Both the position numbers and the translations under genes were made by a program. A stretch of 64,000 nt of DNA from Rebecca billardiae RCC1528 (Eukaryota; Haptophyta): NCBI GenBank assembly GCA_965240325.2, contig OZ251253.1:248001-312000 (forward strand), given 5' to 3'. Shown in pieces: positions 1-10,893 of this stretch (position 1 is its first letter; each line of letters begins with the position of its first letter). The notes under the pieces were generated by a model that was not told the origin of the DNA, did not search any database, and saw only the letters and a list, made by a program, of their open reading frames with translations.

Positions 1-233
1 CGCGGGGCGCGCGGAGCAGCGCGGGCAGCGCGGAGCAGCGCGGAGCAGCGCGGAGCAGCGCGGAGCGCGCGGAGCAGCGCGGAGCAGCGCGGAGCAGCGC
101 GGAGCAGCGCGGAGCAGCGCGGAGCAGCGCGGAGCAGCGCGGAGCAGCGCGGAGCGCGCGGAGCAGCGCGGAGCAGCGCGGAGCAGCGCGGAGCAGCGCG
201 GAGCAGCGCGGAGCAGCGCGGAGCAGCGCGGGC
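1..233. repeat. 10-bp tandem repeat (GGAGCAGCGC)n
   Basis: About 20 head-to-tail copies of a GC-rich decamer, with a few 8-bp variant units (ggagcgcgc). No coding potential. It starts at the window edge, so the array may extend further left. Confidence 0.95.
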
Positions 234-286
234 GTCATGCTGGTACACTGGATTTGTCCAAGGAAAGCAGGTGAGCAGCACCGGAC

Positions 287-559
287 ATGGACGAGAAGCA
301 GTGGTACAAAGTTGAGCGGCAACAGGACGGCGGACGGTGCGATCGCCGATTGGCTGATCGCGGCAAAATCTGGGTAAGTCGGCACGGCGATGATACTACC
401 GCCCCGAGCCCAGGAGCGATCGGAGCTCGATCGCTGTTTTGGCCCGGCGCAAGAGCGCCGGAAATAAGGGCCAGGTTCAGAGGCTTGAGAGCTGATGAGA
501 TCGCGAGGCATGTGATCCTCGCGGTGGCGTCCGTCCTGTCGTGCGCGGTGAGCTTTTAG
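287..559 (+). CDS. Possible small ORF, 90 aa, unrecognised
   Basis: An ATG-initiated open frame of 90 codons just after the decamer array. I recognise no domain, signal peptide or membrane segment. The stretch before it contains caggtgag, which could be a splice donor, so it may be part of an exon or simply chance. It sits in a satellite-rich, gene-poor stretch, and long open frames arise easily in DNA this GC-rich. Treat as weak. Confidence 0.2.
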   Translation: MDEKQWYKVERQQDGGRCDRRLADRGKIWVSRHGDDTTAPSPGAIGARSLFWPGARAPEIRARFRGLRADEIARHVILAVASVLSCAVSF

Positions 560-597
560 CAGGGCTCGAGACGCTCGGAGCTTGCGGTAATCCCAAT

Positions 598-1135
598 ATA
601 TGGTACTGCATGATATGGTATTGCATGATGGTACTGTATGGTATAGTGGTTCTGCTGTGCGCATGGTACGTACGGTGACCTTATGGTGCTGCAGTGCACG
701 CACAAGTGGTATGGTCACTGCACGGTACTGTATGGTATGTACATGGTAATGCTGTGCGCATGGTACCGGTATGGTGCTGCCGCGCGCATGGTATGGTACT
801 GCATGGTACTGTATGGTATGGTACTGCTGTGCGCATGGCAGTAGTATGGTACTGCATCATGGCATGGTACTGCTGTGCGCATGGTATGGTACCGTGGCAT
901 CATGGTATGGTACTGCTGTGCGCATGGTACTTGGTACTGCATGGTATGGTACTGCATGATGGTACTATGTTGGATGGCGTTAATCACACCTTAACCAAGT
1001 GTGCACGTTAAATCATAGTAAACTGTATCATGGTATGCAGGTACTGCGTCTGCTGCGCGCATGGTATGGTACTGCTGTGCGCATGGTATGGTGCTGCATG
1101 GTATGGTATGGTACTGCATCGTATGGTACTGCGCG
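598..1135. repeat. Degenerate ATGGTACTG/CTGCGCGCATGGT satellite
   Basis: Irregular tandem array built from short words (atggtactgcatggt, gctgtgcgcatggt), interrupted at about 970-1030 by unique sequence. ORFs across it on both strands are repeat artefacts of Met/Val/Trp/Tyr/His words. Confidence 0.9.
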
Positions 1136-1140
1136 CATGC

Positions 1141-2354
1141 ACATCGATCATGCGATGTACCGAGCTGACAGCATGATGCGCATCATGCGACGATTGTCGT
1201 GTACCGAGCTGACCGAGCATGATGTGAGCTCATGGCAGTCAGCACCACCACCATCTGCTACTACTGTCCTACCACTACAACGCCAGTCTACCGCCATCAA
1301 GCTTTTCCGACCACCACCACCTACTACTTCCACCGCCGCCACCACCGCCACCACCATCACCACCACAACGCCTGAAGGAGGAAGCAGCCCGACACTAGGC
1401 TTGAAGGCCCGCACGCACGCGTGCGGTGCGCGCGGCTGCGGTTGGCGCTTGGATCAGTCGGGCGGCAGGGGCGAGATTGACGTACGATGCAGCAGCTTCT
1501 GAAGCTGCTGCTTCCTCCTTCCGTCGAGCTGCTGTCTGAAGGAGGAAGCAGCACTGCGCGAAGCAGCCTCAGGCAGCAAACACTAATAAGCGTTTCACAG
1601 AAACGCGCGCGCGGGGCGAGGAGCGGCGGTCGCGGCGCGGGGCTCGGAAGGACAGCCGGGGCGGAATTCACGTATGAGGGGCACTCGTCACTATGCCGCA
1701 TGCGCATCGGCACTAACCACGCGCCGCCTCCACTGGGGTGTCCGCGGTCGCAGGAGCGTGCGCCTCGCGAAAGCAGGCGCCGCGTCAACGCGGCGGCACA
1801 GGTCCGGAACGTGCCGGTTCCGGTCCGTTGAGCAGGTAGAGAGTGCACGCTATGCGAGTAATGAGTTGCTCATCCGTGCACCACTCGGCAAATAAAACTC
1901 TGCCCTGGCGGGCGGGGGGGTCGGCGGGCCGTGCCAGTGCTGTCGCAATATTTCCCCAGCGGATCGGCTAGTGGCTGGCCCTCTGCCCACACTGGGGCGC
2001 CCTAGGGGGTGCCCAGTCTGCCGACTCGGCTCAAACTCGATGATCTCGAATTGCAAGGCAGTGCACTGCTGGTACCTGGGACCACCCCACAGTGTTGGGC
2101 TTGTATGCTGTCGGCAATGGCATACCCCCGCCCCCTCTGGAGGCGGGCTGTCCACAGCGGAGTGGTGTCAAGGCACTCGGTGTATCGGTCAGTGGTTTGA
2201 GGTTGGGTGAGGGTGGTGGTTGGTTGGGGGCTGGCCAGGGTAGGGCTGGAGGCTTCGGCCGCCAGTCTGATCACCCGGAGCCCGTTATAAAGGGGAATTT
2301 AAAAAAAAAGGGTTCGCGCCTTTTATTTAGCGGTTTGACGGGCAGGATGACGAA
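1141..2354. other. Intergenic, no supported gene
   Basis: Contains a CAC/ACC-rich triplet tract (about 1244-1370) and a repeated word gaaggaggaagcagc, present at about 1376 and 1538. The second copy pairs with its complement at 1507-1520 to give a 14-bp inverted repeat (1507-1520 / 1539-1552). Several overlapping ORFs of 60-160 codons exist on both strands but none has recognisable protein character. Confidence 0.6.
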
Positions 2355-2768
2355 TTATAACAATGCGACACACAGATGATGGTGAGCTACCTGACTCACT
2401 GACGAATAATAACGCGACAGCATCTCCTCCTGCCGCCAGCTGAGATCGTGTGTCGCGAGGATGCCGATGTCCGCTCCGGGCACGATGGGCTCGGCGAAGG
2501 TCGCGTCGGCGTCGTGCACGGCCGCCACGCTGCGCAACAACGCGTCCAGGTCCAAGCGCTCGTCGGCGCTCGCCGCTTCGCGCGACAGGTCCGGCACCCG
2601 CACGTTCGGCGGTATCAGGAGCTGTCGGCGGTGCGCGCGCGCGCAGTGCGAGAGCGTGTGCCACTCGCGATCGAGGGTGGGCACGCGCTGCTCGAGCAGG
2701 CACAGGAAGCGCAGCGCATGTGCCACTGGCTTCACGACGTCGGCCTCGTCCCGCAGCGCTCGTGACAT
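2355..2768 (-). CDS. Hypothetical protein, 137 aa
   Basis: Minus-strand frame starting at the ATG at 2768 (MSRALRDEADVVKPV...). The composition looks like a real, mostly helical soluble protein, with mixed charge and none of the Arg/Ala/Pro runs typical of shadow frames here. No family recognised. A second plausible short frame on the same strand, 2983 down to 2807 (58 aa, MASTVTNATEAQRKAAYEAQ...), lies directly upstream and could be a first exon, but I found no convincing GT..AG join. Sure of the open frame, unsure that it is expressed. Confidence 0.4.
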   Translation of the reverse strand: MSRALRDEADVVKPVAHALRFLCLLEQRVPTLDREWHTLSHCARAHRRQLLIPPNVRVPDLSREAASADERLDLDALLRSVAAVHDADATFAEPIVPGADIGILATHDLSWRQEEMLSRYYSSVSQVAHHHLCVALL

Positions 2769-2983
2769 GGTGGAGGATGGGGCGACAATGTTGCACGCTC
2801 GGCGTTTCAGCTCGTGGCGGATGCGCCTCTGGGATCGGTCATACTGTAGCGCTGTGCGACGAGGGCCGCCGACTCGCCAAGACGCGGTTCCTGCCACGGC
2901 GACAGACACGGCAGCTGCGTTCGCTGCGCCTCGTACGCCGCTTTGCGCTGCGCCTCCGTCGCATTGGTCACCGTCGACGCCAT

Positions 2984-3645
2984 GGCTTGGCCGGGAACTG
3001 GTACAGCTGTAGCAAACGGATTTGCATGCGCCCGGCTTTGAGAAGTTGTGGCACGCGACAGTCCGGTGCGCCGTTTCCGGCGATCGAGTTCAGAAGGCCG
3101 CGCCAAAGCTTGCGTCGCGTGCGATGGCGCTTCCCGCCCGCGAGACGCCTCGTGATGAGGGCCTTTCCGCACCGAGCCCGACGCGCGACGGTGGATCGCG
3201 CGAGGTGGTTGTCGTGCGCAGCGCTTAATACTATGGCTCGTGCGAGCGCTCGACGTGCAAGTCGGGCCAGGACCGCCCCAGGTCGCACGATCGTGTCGAC
3301 GCGCCGACCGTGCCTCCAAACGCGTCGACTTTGGCCCCCGTTCGACCTGCACGCGAGACGAGGAGGGCAGCAATCGCGAATCGGGCGAAAACACGTCTCG
3401 GGAATCCTCGCGCGATGTCTGCGCCGGCGTTGGATTCGGCGCGCGCCGCCCACGCGCTCCGCGCCATGGCCGGCATGGTTTTCGGCCGAGCGTCCCCAGT
3501 GGGAGCTGCGAGGGCGCCCGGTAGTGAGCGAAGCGACCCGGCAGTGAGCGAGGCGATTTTCTTTTCTGTGCGAGGCGATTTTCTTTTTCCTTTTTCTTTT
3601 TCTTATCTTTTTCCCGGGCACTACAAGGGGCGGACCTACGGCCCG
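2984..3645. other. Intergenic, no supported gene
   Basis: GC-rich sequence with many overlapping open frames but no recognisable protein. It ends in a pyrimidine-rich stretch (about 3549-3612, ttttctttttcctttttct) before the satellite. Confidence 0.5.
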
Positions 3646-3649
3646 CCAT

Positions 3650-4322
3650 ACAGGTGAAAGGAGGGTTGCACCAAAGTTGCACCACCACTGCTGCACCACT
3701 CCGAACCGAATACATCAGACGATGAAAGGAGGGGTGCACTTGTTGGGTGCACGACCACTGCTGCACCACTCCGGATGATACAGATGAAAGGAGGGGTGCA
3801 CCAGCACCGCACTCCGTGCACCACTCCAAATTCAGATGAAAGGAGGGTTGATGCATCACCACTGCTGCACCACACCGAATAATGGCATCAGACGATGAAA
3901 GGAGGGGTGCACTTGTCGGGTGCACCACTCCGGATGATACAGATGAAAGGAGGGGTGCACCAGCCACCAGCACCGCACTCCGTGCACCACTCCAAATAGT
4001 ACAGATGAAAGGAGGGTTGATCACTTGATGCACCACCACTCACACTGCTGCACCACTCCGAATAATACATCAGACGATGAAGGAGGGGTGTACTTGTTGG
4101 GTGCACCACCACTGCTGCACCACTCCGGATGATACCATACAGATCGGAAAGGAGGGGTGCATGCACCACACTCCGTGCACCACTCCAAATAATACAGATG
4201 ATGAAAGGAGGGTTGATGCACCACCACTGCGTCTGCTGCACCACTCCGAATACAGATGAAAGGGTGCACCACCACTGCCGTGCTGCAACACTCCGAATAC
4301 AGATGAAAGGAGGGGTGCACGA
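3650..4322. repeat. Minisatellite of about 50-70 bp units
   Basis: About twelve imperfect units, each starting with gatgaaaggaggg and containing the words gtgcaccac, cactgctgcaccactcc and gaata. Units differ by internal deletions. Frames across it translate to repeated HPSFHLY/VVQQWW-like peptides that are artefacts. Confidence 0.95.
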
Positions 4323-4330
4323 CTTACTTA

Positions 4331-5439
4331 CTGATGTACCGGTCCGTGTTCATTACTTACAACAAAACTTGCGATGCGGTACCACCCGGTCGGTACCCTC
4401 ACTTTGCACGGAAAACCGTTGGCACCAATTGGGATCTGACTAAACTGTATTCCGTGGGATACTTATTGGAAGGCCATCAATCTTGTAGGAATCACCGGAC
4501 TACGCGTGTCCTACCGGAAAACTCGCTCCGCTCGCATTGGTTGTTCTTACCGAACACCAATGCGAGCGGGGCTCGCGATTATTATTTTGATATAGAGTCA
4601 GCTGAGACAACTGCAGCGCAGTCAGTGACTACAGTGCGCCGCCAGTCTACCAACTCCTGGACTCAGTGACGTGACTGATGAGTGAGTATGACGGCTACGA
4701 GCGCGCGGGTCCCGGGCTACGGCCAGCCCGTGACGGTTTCAGCGAGTAAATTTACACGGGCGGATTCGCCATTCGCAGGTCGCAGACGAAGAGGCCACAG
4801 GACTGTCAGTGTAGTGAGTACGTAACTCAGTCGAGCGGCGCGAGCCATCTAGTGAGATGGCGCGTCAGCCCGCCAACCGTGGGGGGCCGAGAATTGCTAC
4901 CTACCAGACCCGTGCCCGCCTCGCGCACGACCACCGGGCGCCAAGCCTCCGCCTTCGCCAGCGTGGACCCGAGGCGAGGCCGCACGCCACTTCAGGCCTT
5001 CAGCCACTTTGCAGGCGCGCGGGCGTCGTGCGGGTTGCGGGCGTCGCGCGGCCGGGGGTTTGAGGCTTGCTGCCTCAGTCACAGTGTTGGGCTGCCGTTT
5101 ACCCCTGGGCTGACCACTTCACTGATGACAATGTGGACGGACCGATGAAAACAAGGACAAAACATCAAACAGCAAAGCAGGTTTGATACGAAGGAAACTG
5201 CTTGACGACGACGTGCTCACTACGTAGTAGTAAAGTTGAGTCGCGAACTGATGTGATTAAAGTACAGTATCTAGATTACTGTCCGACTGTTAATCTTGAG
5301 AACAACTCCACTACAGCTGAGTACAGCACTCCAGTTCTGAATGAAGTTCGTCAATCCGCAGTTCAGCACCAAAGACACGTGACGGTGAGGTGACTGAGCA
5401 ACCGCGTCCCTTCGGCACGGCGTTTTCCTGACCATCATC
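4331..5439. other. 5' region of ARM-kinase 1, duplicated upstream of kinase 2
   Basis: From about 4580 to the kinase start, this matches about 12,617-13,494 at near identity with small indels, so it is the left part of the segmental duplication. It must hold the promoter and 5' UTR of kinase 1. No TATA box stands out and no gene is supported. 4331-4580 is unique sequence. Confidence 0.7.
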
Positions 5440-8400
5440 ATGTCCCCTGCCAGCCTCGTCGGGAAGGAAGTGGTGATCATCGGCAGCGGTGCTCGTGCGC
5501 GCGTGAGCGAGTGCATCGGCGATGACCGTCTCGTGCTCGCTCCGGGCAGCACGATCCGCGACGTAGGGCCCGACCGCGTGCTCGCGCTGCCCCTCGCGCC
5601 CAGCTCCGCGCAGTACTTCAACGAGCACAACCTCGACTTCGACACGCGTGTCGGCGACGGCTTCGTCGACCCCGGCCGTATGCGCGGCGATGCTGCGCTA
5701 CCCGCGCCAGAAGATCTTGCTCGCCGTCCCGCTGGCTCGCCAGGTGGCCGCGAGGTGCTCGTGGTCGACACGCGCATCGACGCGGCCCTGCGCGATCGCA
5801 TCGAGGTGGCTCGCTCTCGGCTACAGCCCATCACGGACATGCGCGATCGCATCAAGGTGCTGGGCGCGCACGTGTCCGAGGTGCTCGGGGGCTTGACGGA
5901 CGATCTCGTCGAGCAGTCCAACAACGATATCAGCGCGCTCGTGCAGGAAAGGGGCTCGATGCTCGTGCCGCTCGGCGACATCTCGCTAGGCGTGTGCCGG
6001 CACCGCGCGCTGCTCTTCAAAGTGCTGTGCGACGCGCTCGGCATCGAGTGCGCGCTGGTGCGCGGCGACTTCGCGGGGACCAGGTCTGCTGGGGCGCACG
6101 CGTGGAACGTGGTGCACGTTTACGGCAGCGCGTACATCGTCGACGTGATGCACCGGCCGGGCGAGATCTACCGGCGAGAGGACGCGGACGCGTGTGCGCG
6201 CTACCATCGCCTCGCCGAGCGCGGCGCTGGCGGCGCTGCGCAGCATCACGGTGCCGGCCTGAACAGCCTGCCCGCGCCAGCGCCGCGTCAGCAGTGGTAC
6301 GTGCGCCCGGCCGACGTCCAGATCGAGCGCGGCGTGGATGGCGGCGAGGTGCTGCTCGGCAGCGGCGGCTTTGGGCGCGTGTACGCGGCGCGGCTGCGGG
6401 GCGCGCAGCCGGTCGCGGTGAAGCGGCTGAACGCCGCGGGGTCCGAAGCGCGCCGCGAGTTTGAGCCCGAGGTGGCGATGCTGCACCAGCTGCGCCACGC
6501 GCACATCGTGAGCTTCTACGGCGCGTGCGACGAGCCGGAGAACCTGATGATCGTCACCGAGCGCATGCGCGGTGGCAGCCTGAGCGACGCGCTCGCGATT
6601 GAGCCGACGCGCGTGGCGTGGGCGGCGGGCGGGCAGCGCATCGCGCTGCACGTGGCGTACGCGCTGCACTACCTGCACACGCTCGAGCCGCCCGTGGTGC
6701 ACTACGACGTCAAGCCGGCCAACGTGCTCCTCACCGAGGACTACAGCCTGGCCAAGCTCGCCGATGTCGGGCTGGCGCGCACCAAGTCACACTCGCGCGT
6801 GACGGTGCCAGGGCTCACGCTCGCGTTTGCCGCGCCCGAGGTGCTGCTCGGCCGCCACGCGAGCGAGAAGGCCGACGTCTTCAGCTTTGGCGTGCTCGTC
6901 GAGGTGCTGCTCACGCAGCAGCAGCCGAACGGGCGGGCGCGCGCTCGAGTGCCCGCCGGCACGCCGACGGCAGTCCGCCGCCTGCATGCGCGCTGCATGC
7001 TAGAGGAACCAGCGCTCCGGCCCAGTGCCTCCGAGCTCGTCGTGGCGCTTGAGGGCGCAGCCGATGCGGCTGAGAGGGCGGCTGGTGGCGGAGCGGCGGC
7101 GCACGCCGCTGCGCACATGGCTGCGCAGCCGTCGCCGCACGAGCCGCCCGTAGCGGTGCCGTCGCCGCCCGGGCCGCCCGCCGCAGTCGCAGGCCCCGCC
7201 GCTGCAGCTGTGCCCGGATCGGCAGCGCTGGCAGCGATGGGCTGGGCTGAGCTTTGCGCTGCCATCCTCACCGCCGCGTCCGACCCAGCCGCAGCTGAGT
7301 GCGCGCTGAGAGTAGCTGCGGCGCGGACGCGATCAGAAATCAAAGCTAGGCAGCAGGCGGCCGAGGCGGGCGCGCTCGAGGCGGTGGTGCGCGTGATGGG
7401 CGCGCACGCCGCGCACGCGGGCGTGCAGGAGCAGGCGTGCACGGCGCTGCGCCACATCTGCGCCGGCACCGACGCGGCTGGCCTCGCGCGCAAGCAGCGG
7501 GCGGCGGAGGCGGGCGCGCTCGAGGCGGCGGTGCGCGCGATGGGCGCGCACGCCGCGCACGCGGGCATGCAGGAGCAGGCGTGCTTGGCGCTGTGCAATG
7601 TCAGCGCCGGCACCGACGCGGCTGGCCTCGCGCGCAAGCAGCGGGCGGCCGAGGCGGGCGCGCTCGAGGCGGCGGTGCGCGCGATGGGCGCGCACGGCGC
7701 GCACGCGGGCGTGCAGCAGTACGGGTGCTGGGCGCTGTGCACCATCTGCGCCGGCAACGACGCGGCTGGCCACGCGCGCGCGCAGCGGGCGGCCGAGGCG
7801 GGCGCGCTCGAGGCGGCGGTGCGCGCGATGGGCGCGCACGCCGCGCACGCGGGCGTGCAGCAGTACGGGTGCTGGGCGCTGCGCAACATCTGCTTCGGCA
7901 CCGACGCGGCTGGCCTCGCGCGCAAGCAGCGGGCGGCCGAGGCGGGCGCGCTCGAGGCGGCGGTGCGCGCGATGGGCGCGCACGCCGCGCACGCGGGCGT
8001 GCAGGAGCAGGCGTGCCGGGTGCTGTGCAACATCTGCCTCGGCACCGACGCGGCTGGCCGCGCGCGCGCGCAGCGGGCGGCCGAGGCGGGCGCGCTCGAG
8101 GCGGCGGTGCGCGCGATGGGCGCGCACGCCGCGCACGCGGGCGTGCAGCAGTACGCGTGCTTGGCGCTGTGCAACATCTGTGTCGGCAGCGACGCGGCTG
8201 GCCTCGCGCGCGCGCAGCGGGCGGCCGAGGCGGGCGCGCTCGAGGCGGCGGTGCGCGCGATGGGCGCGCACGCCGCGCACGCGGGCGTGCAGCAGTACGG
8301 GTGCTGGGCGCTGTGCACCATCTGCGCCGGCAACGACGCGGCTGCCCACGCGCGCGCGCAGCGGGCGGCCGAGGCGGGCGCGCTCGAGGCGGCGGTGCGC

Positions 8401-9333
8401 GCGATGGGCGCGCACGCCGCGCACGCGGGCGTGCAGCAGTACGGGTGCTGGGCGCTGCGCAACATCTGCTTCGGCACCGACGCGGCTGGCCTCGCGCGCA
8501 AGCAGCGGGCGGCCGAGGCGGGCGCGCTCGAGGCGGCGGTGCGCGCGATGGGCGCGCACGCCGCGCACGCGGGCGTGCAGGAGCAGGCGTGCTTGGCGCT
8601 GTGCACCATCTGCGCCGGCACCGACGCGGCTGGCCTCGCGCGCGCGCAGCGGGCGGCCGAGGCGGGCGCGCTCGAGGCGGCGGTGCGCGCGATGGGCGCG
8701 CACGGCGCGCACGCGGACGTGCAGCAGTACGGGTGCTGGGCGCTGTGCAACATCTGCGCCGGCACCGACGCGGCTGGCCTCGCGCGCAAGCAGCGGGCGG
8801 CCGAGGCGGGCGCGCTCGAGGCGGCGGTGCGCGCGATGGGCGCGCACGGCGCGCACGCGGGCGTGCAGCAGTACGCGTGCATGGCGCTGTGCAACATCTG
8901 CGCTGGCACCGGCGCGGCTGTCCTCGCGCTCGAACAGCGGGCGGCCGAGGCGGGCGCGCTCGAGGCGGCGGTGCGCGCGATGGGCGCGCACGGCGCGCAC
9001 GCGGGCGTGCAGCAGTACGCGTGCTGGGCGCTGGCCAGCGTCTGCAACGGCACCGACGCGGCTGGCCTCGCGCGCGCGCAGCGGGCGGCCGAGGCGGGCG
9101 CGCTCGAGGCGGCGGTGCGCGCGATGGGCGCGCACGCCGCGCACGCGGGCGTGCAGGAGCAGGCGTGCCGGGTGCTGTGCAACATCTGCGGCGGCACCGA
9201 CGCGGCTGGCCTCGCGCGCGCGCAGCGGGCGGCCAAGGCGGGCGCGCGTGGGGCTCTCGAGGCTGCGCAGGCTGCACACTCGAGCCACAGCCAGATCAGG
9301 AGCTTGACGACGCAGCTGCTCGGCATGATATAG
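5440..9333 (+). CDS. EDR1-like domain / protein kinase / 13 ARM-like repeats (ARM-kinase 1)
   Basis: Single-exon, 1,297 aa. Residues about 110-245 resemble the EDR1/CTR1 transglutaminase-like domain of plant Raf-like kinases, with the triad in place: Cys186 (GVCRHRALLFKVL), His220 (AHAWNVV), Asp235 (YIVDVMH). Residues about 300-540 are a TKL/Raf-like kinase: glycine loop GSGGFGRVY, VAVK Lys328, HYDVKPANVLL with Asp423, DVG instead of DFG at Asp442, then APE. Residues 638-1261 are 13 tandem 48-residue ARM-like repeats (core AAEAGALEAAVRAMGAHAAH) and a 36-residue cap ending LLGMI. ATG 5440 is the start shared with kinase 2. Likely a cytosolic signalling kinase with a protein-binding scaffold tail. 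Convergent with a truncated TSUP gene. Near identical to kinase 2 apart from repeat number. Confidence 0.92.
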   Translation: MSPASLVGKEVVIIGSGARARVSECIGDDRLVLAPGSTIRDVGPDRVLALPLAPSSAQYFNEHNLDFDTRVGDGFVDPGRMRGDAALPAPEDLARRPAGSPGGREVLVVDTRIDAALRDRIEVARSRLQPITDMRDRIKVLGAHVSEVLGGLTDDLVEQSNNDISALVQERGSMLVPLGDISLGVCRHRALLFKVLCDALGIECALVRGDFAGTRSAGAHAWNVVHVYGSAYIVDVMHRPGEIYRREDADACARYHRLAERGAGGAAQHHGAGLNSLPAPAPRQQWYVRPADVQIERGVDGGEVLLGSGGFGRVYAARLRGAQPVAVKRLNAAGSEARREFEPEVAMLHQLRHAHIVSFYGACDEPENLMIVTERMRGGSLSDALAIEPTRVAWAAGGQRIALHVAYALHYLHTLEPPVVHYDVKPANVLLTEDYSLAKLADVGLARTKSHSRVTVPGLTLAFAAPEVLLGRHASEKADVFSFGVLVEVLLTQQQPNGRARARVPAGTPTAVRRLHARCMLEEPALRPSASELVVALEGAADAAERAAGGGAAAHAAAHMAAQPSPHEPPVAVPSPPGPPAAVAGPAAAAVPGSAALAAMGWAELCAAILTAASDPAAAECALRVAAARTRSEIKARQQAAEAGALEAVVRVMGAHAAHAGVQEQACTALRHICAGTDAAGLARKQRAAEAGALEAAVRAMGAHAAHAGMQEQACLALCNVSAGTDAAGLARKQRAAEAGALEAAVRAMGAHGAHAGVQQYGCWALCTICAGNDAAGHARAQRAAEAGALEAAVRAMGAHAAHAGVQQYGCWALRNICFGTDAAGLARKQRAAEAGALEAAVRAMGAHAAHAGVQEQACRVLCNICLGTDAAGRARAQRAAEAGALEAAVRAMGAHAAHAGVQQYACLALCNICVGSDAAGLARAQRAAEAGALEAAVRAMGAHAAHAGVQQYGCWALCTICAGNDAAAHARAQRAAEAGALEAAVRAMGAHAAHAGVQQYGCWALRNICFGTDAAGLARKQRAAEAGALEAAVRAMGAHAAHAGVQEQACLALCTICAGTDAAGLARAQRAAEAGALEAAVRAMGAHGAHADVQQYGCWALCNICAGTDAAGLARKQRAAEAGALEAAVRAMGAHGAHAGVQQYACMALCNICAGTGAAVLALEQRAAEAGALEAAVRAMGAHGAHAGVQQYACWALASVCNGTDAAGLARAQRAAEAGALEAAVRAMGAHAAHAGVQEQACRVLCNICGGTDAAGLARAQRAAKAGARGALEAAQAAHSSHSQIRSLTTQLLGMI
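7351..9222 (+). repeat. 13 x 144-nt ARM-repeat array (kinase 1)
   Basis: Perfectly periodic 144-nt coding repeat. Variation is confined to the VQ(EQA/QYG/QYA)C..AL..IC segment and the GTDAAGLAR(K/A) linker. Units 3-4 recur almost unchanged as units 7-8 (offset 4 x 144). Confidence 0.97.
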
Positions 9334-9722
9334 CTAGGCCGTGAGGCGGGCGCTATTGCAGGCTTATTATTATTATTATTATTTTCTAATATATTATTAT
9401 TATTATATTAATTTATTAAGTTCATCTACGGGCGGACCGCGTCATCGCTCGTCGGTTGCGTCATATCAAATCCCGCTGCCGCGGGCGGCCGCTAGCGCGC
9501 TGCGTGCAGTGCTAGCTACTGCGACGGGCTTGGGTCTTGGGGCTGCCCAGCAGGCCCACTCCCAGAGCGAGTCGCCGAGTGTGTGCCCGCGAACGGTTAC
9601 TACACGCGTCGCACTCGCTCCGCGAACAAATTCTGCGCGCTCTCGCGAGCTGATGATATGTACTGTGTCGTCGTCGTATCGTGTCGACCCGTAGTACGGC
9701 AGCAGCCCCACAGTGCCCGCGC
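9334..9722. other. Shared 3' spacer between convergent kinase 1 and TSUP copy
   Basis: Contains a (TTA)n/(TAT)n tract (about 9364-9420) and about 300 bp that recur after kinase 2 (17,968-18,354) and, split by an insertion, after kinase 3. Probably carries both 3' UTRs and polyadenylation signals. Confidence 0.7.
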
Positions 9723-10505
9723 TCACAGCGCGCCGCCGATCGCCGCGGTGATCGACACGCCGCCCAGGACGATCACCAGCGCGGTCACCGCGCCCGCGAA
9801 CCGCCCCGGGTCGACGCGCCGGTTGATCCACGTGCCGGCCACGCTCGCGACCAGCACGCCCGGCACCGCGGCGAGGCTCTGCGAGAGCAGGTTGGAGGTG
9901 AGCAGCCCGGCGGCGGCGAAGTTGTACATCGCGAGCGCCTGCACGGGCAGGAAGAAGCGCGAGAGCATCGTCCGCTGCTCCGCGGGCGACCACTCGCGCA
10001 ACGTCCCGAACACAACTGCCGGCGGGCCGGGCTCGGCCACCGCGCCGCCGAGCAGCCCGGCGCACAGCCCGAAGAGCGCCGTCTTGGCGAAGGGCAGCGT
10101 GCGCAGCTCGGCGGCGGGGCGCGCGCCGCCGCCTTGCGCGCGCTCCTCGCCCACCAGCTCGAGCGAGGGCAGCTCGCAGAAGTCCGCGTCCGGCCGCGCG
10201 CAGTCCGGGCGGCGCAGCTTCCAGCCGCCGTACCCGACGAGCAGGACTCCGACCACGCCGCGCACGAGGTGCGGGTCGAGGCTGACGAGCGCGCGCACGC
10301 CGAGGGGCACGCCGACGAGCGCGGCGGCGAAGAGCGTGAGCGACTCGACCCACCGCCCCGTCGCGCGCATCTGCCCGTCGAGCAGGTCGGTCACCAAGTT
10401 GGCCGTGACGAGCACGGACGAGACGGCGGTCACGAGCGGCGCCGCCGCCGTCACGTCGAGGTCCGGGCGGTGAGTACGGGCTTTCCGATGGCGGCCGAGG
10501 TTCAT
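9723..10505 (-). pseudogene. TauE/SafE (TSUP) transporter, 5'-truncated copy
   Basis: Convergent with kinase 1. Matches the full copies at 18355-19440 and 26683-27768 from their stop up to about 10,461, where similarity stops abruptly inside the codons for HLDVTAAAPLV. The full copies have about 115 more N-terminal residues, including the first membrane segments and the FGFGDAILAMPLL motif. Here the frame continues into unrelated sequence and a chance ATG at 10,505 (MNLGRHRKARTHRP), giving 260 aa. The remaining hydrophobic segments are intact, with no internal stops. Best read as a duplicate that lost its 5' end and promoter at a recombination breakpoint. It could still make a shortened protein. 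Confidence 0.85.
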
Positions 10506-10893
10506 GCATGGTCAACGCCGCCATCGGCGAGCCCGCTGCGCCGCGCACCGGCTGCTTCGTCGCCAGTGCTCGACGGAGCGCGCTGCAATTACGCGCGCCG
10601 GCGCACCGGCGCGGCGCGCGCATGCTCCGCCCGAGGTGGGGCCCAAACAAACTTGGTCACGTCCTCTCACCTCCCACTCTGTTGATCTGTGTGGCTCCTG
10701 CTCAGGGACCCACACACATCACCCGGCCTCTCCCACCCCTCTGTTGGGTCTGTGTGCGCCCGCGGGGATAGCCCGCGTGCCGGGGCCATGCGCCCAGCCA
10801 TTGCGGAGTCCACCGCGAGTTGCGACCGGCTGCCAGCGTGCGCGCAGGATGGCTGCCGATGTGCGAACGTCGGTGTAGCTGTGTGCGCCGTGC

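Noticed and set aside
694-1220. ORFs of about 60-170 codons rich in Met/Val/Trp/Tyr or His/Tyr
   Set aside because: They only translate the ATGGTACTG satellite; both strands are equally open.
1-4322. CRISPR array or centromere from the spaced repeats
   Set aside because: Repeats are contiguous or irregular without unique equal-length spacers, and the genome is eukaryotic. A centromere cannot be judged from a few short satellites.
7333-9344. Long open frames on both strands and all frames across the ARM arrays (for example 861, 651, 635 and 569 codons)
   Set aside because: They arise because a stop-free 144-nt GC-rich repeat is open in several frames. Only the frame with the EDR1/kinase head has protein-like content.
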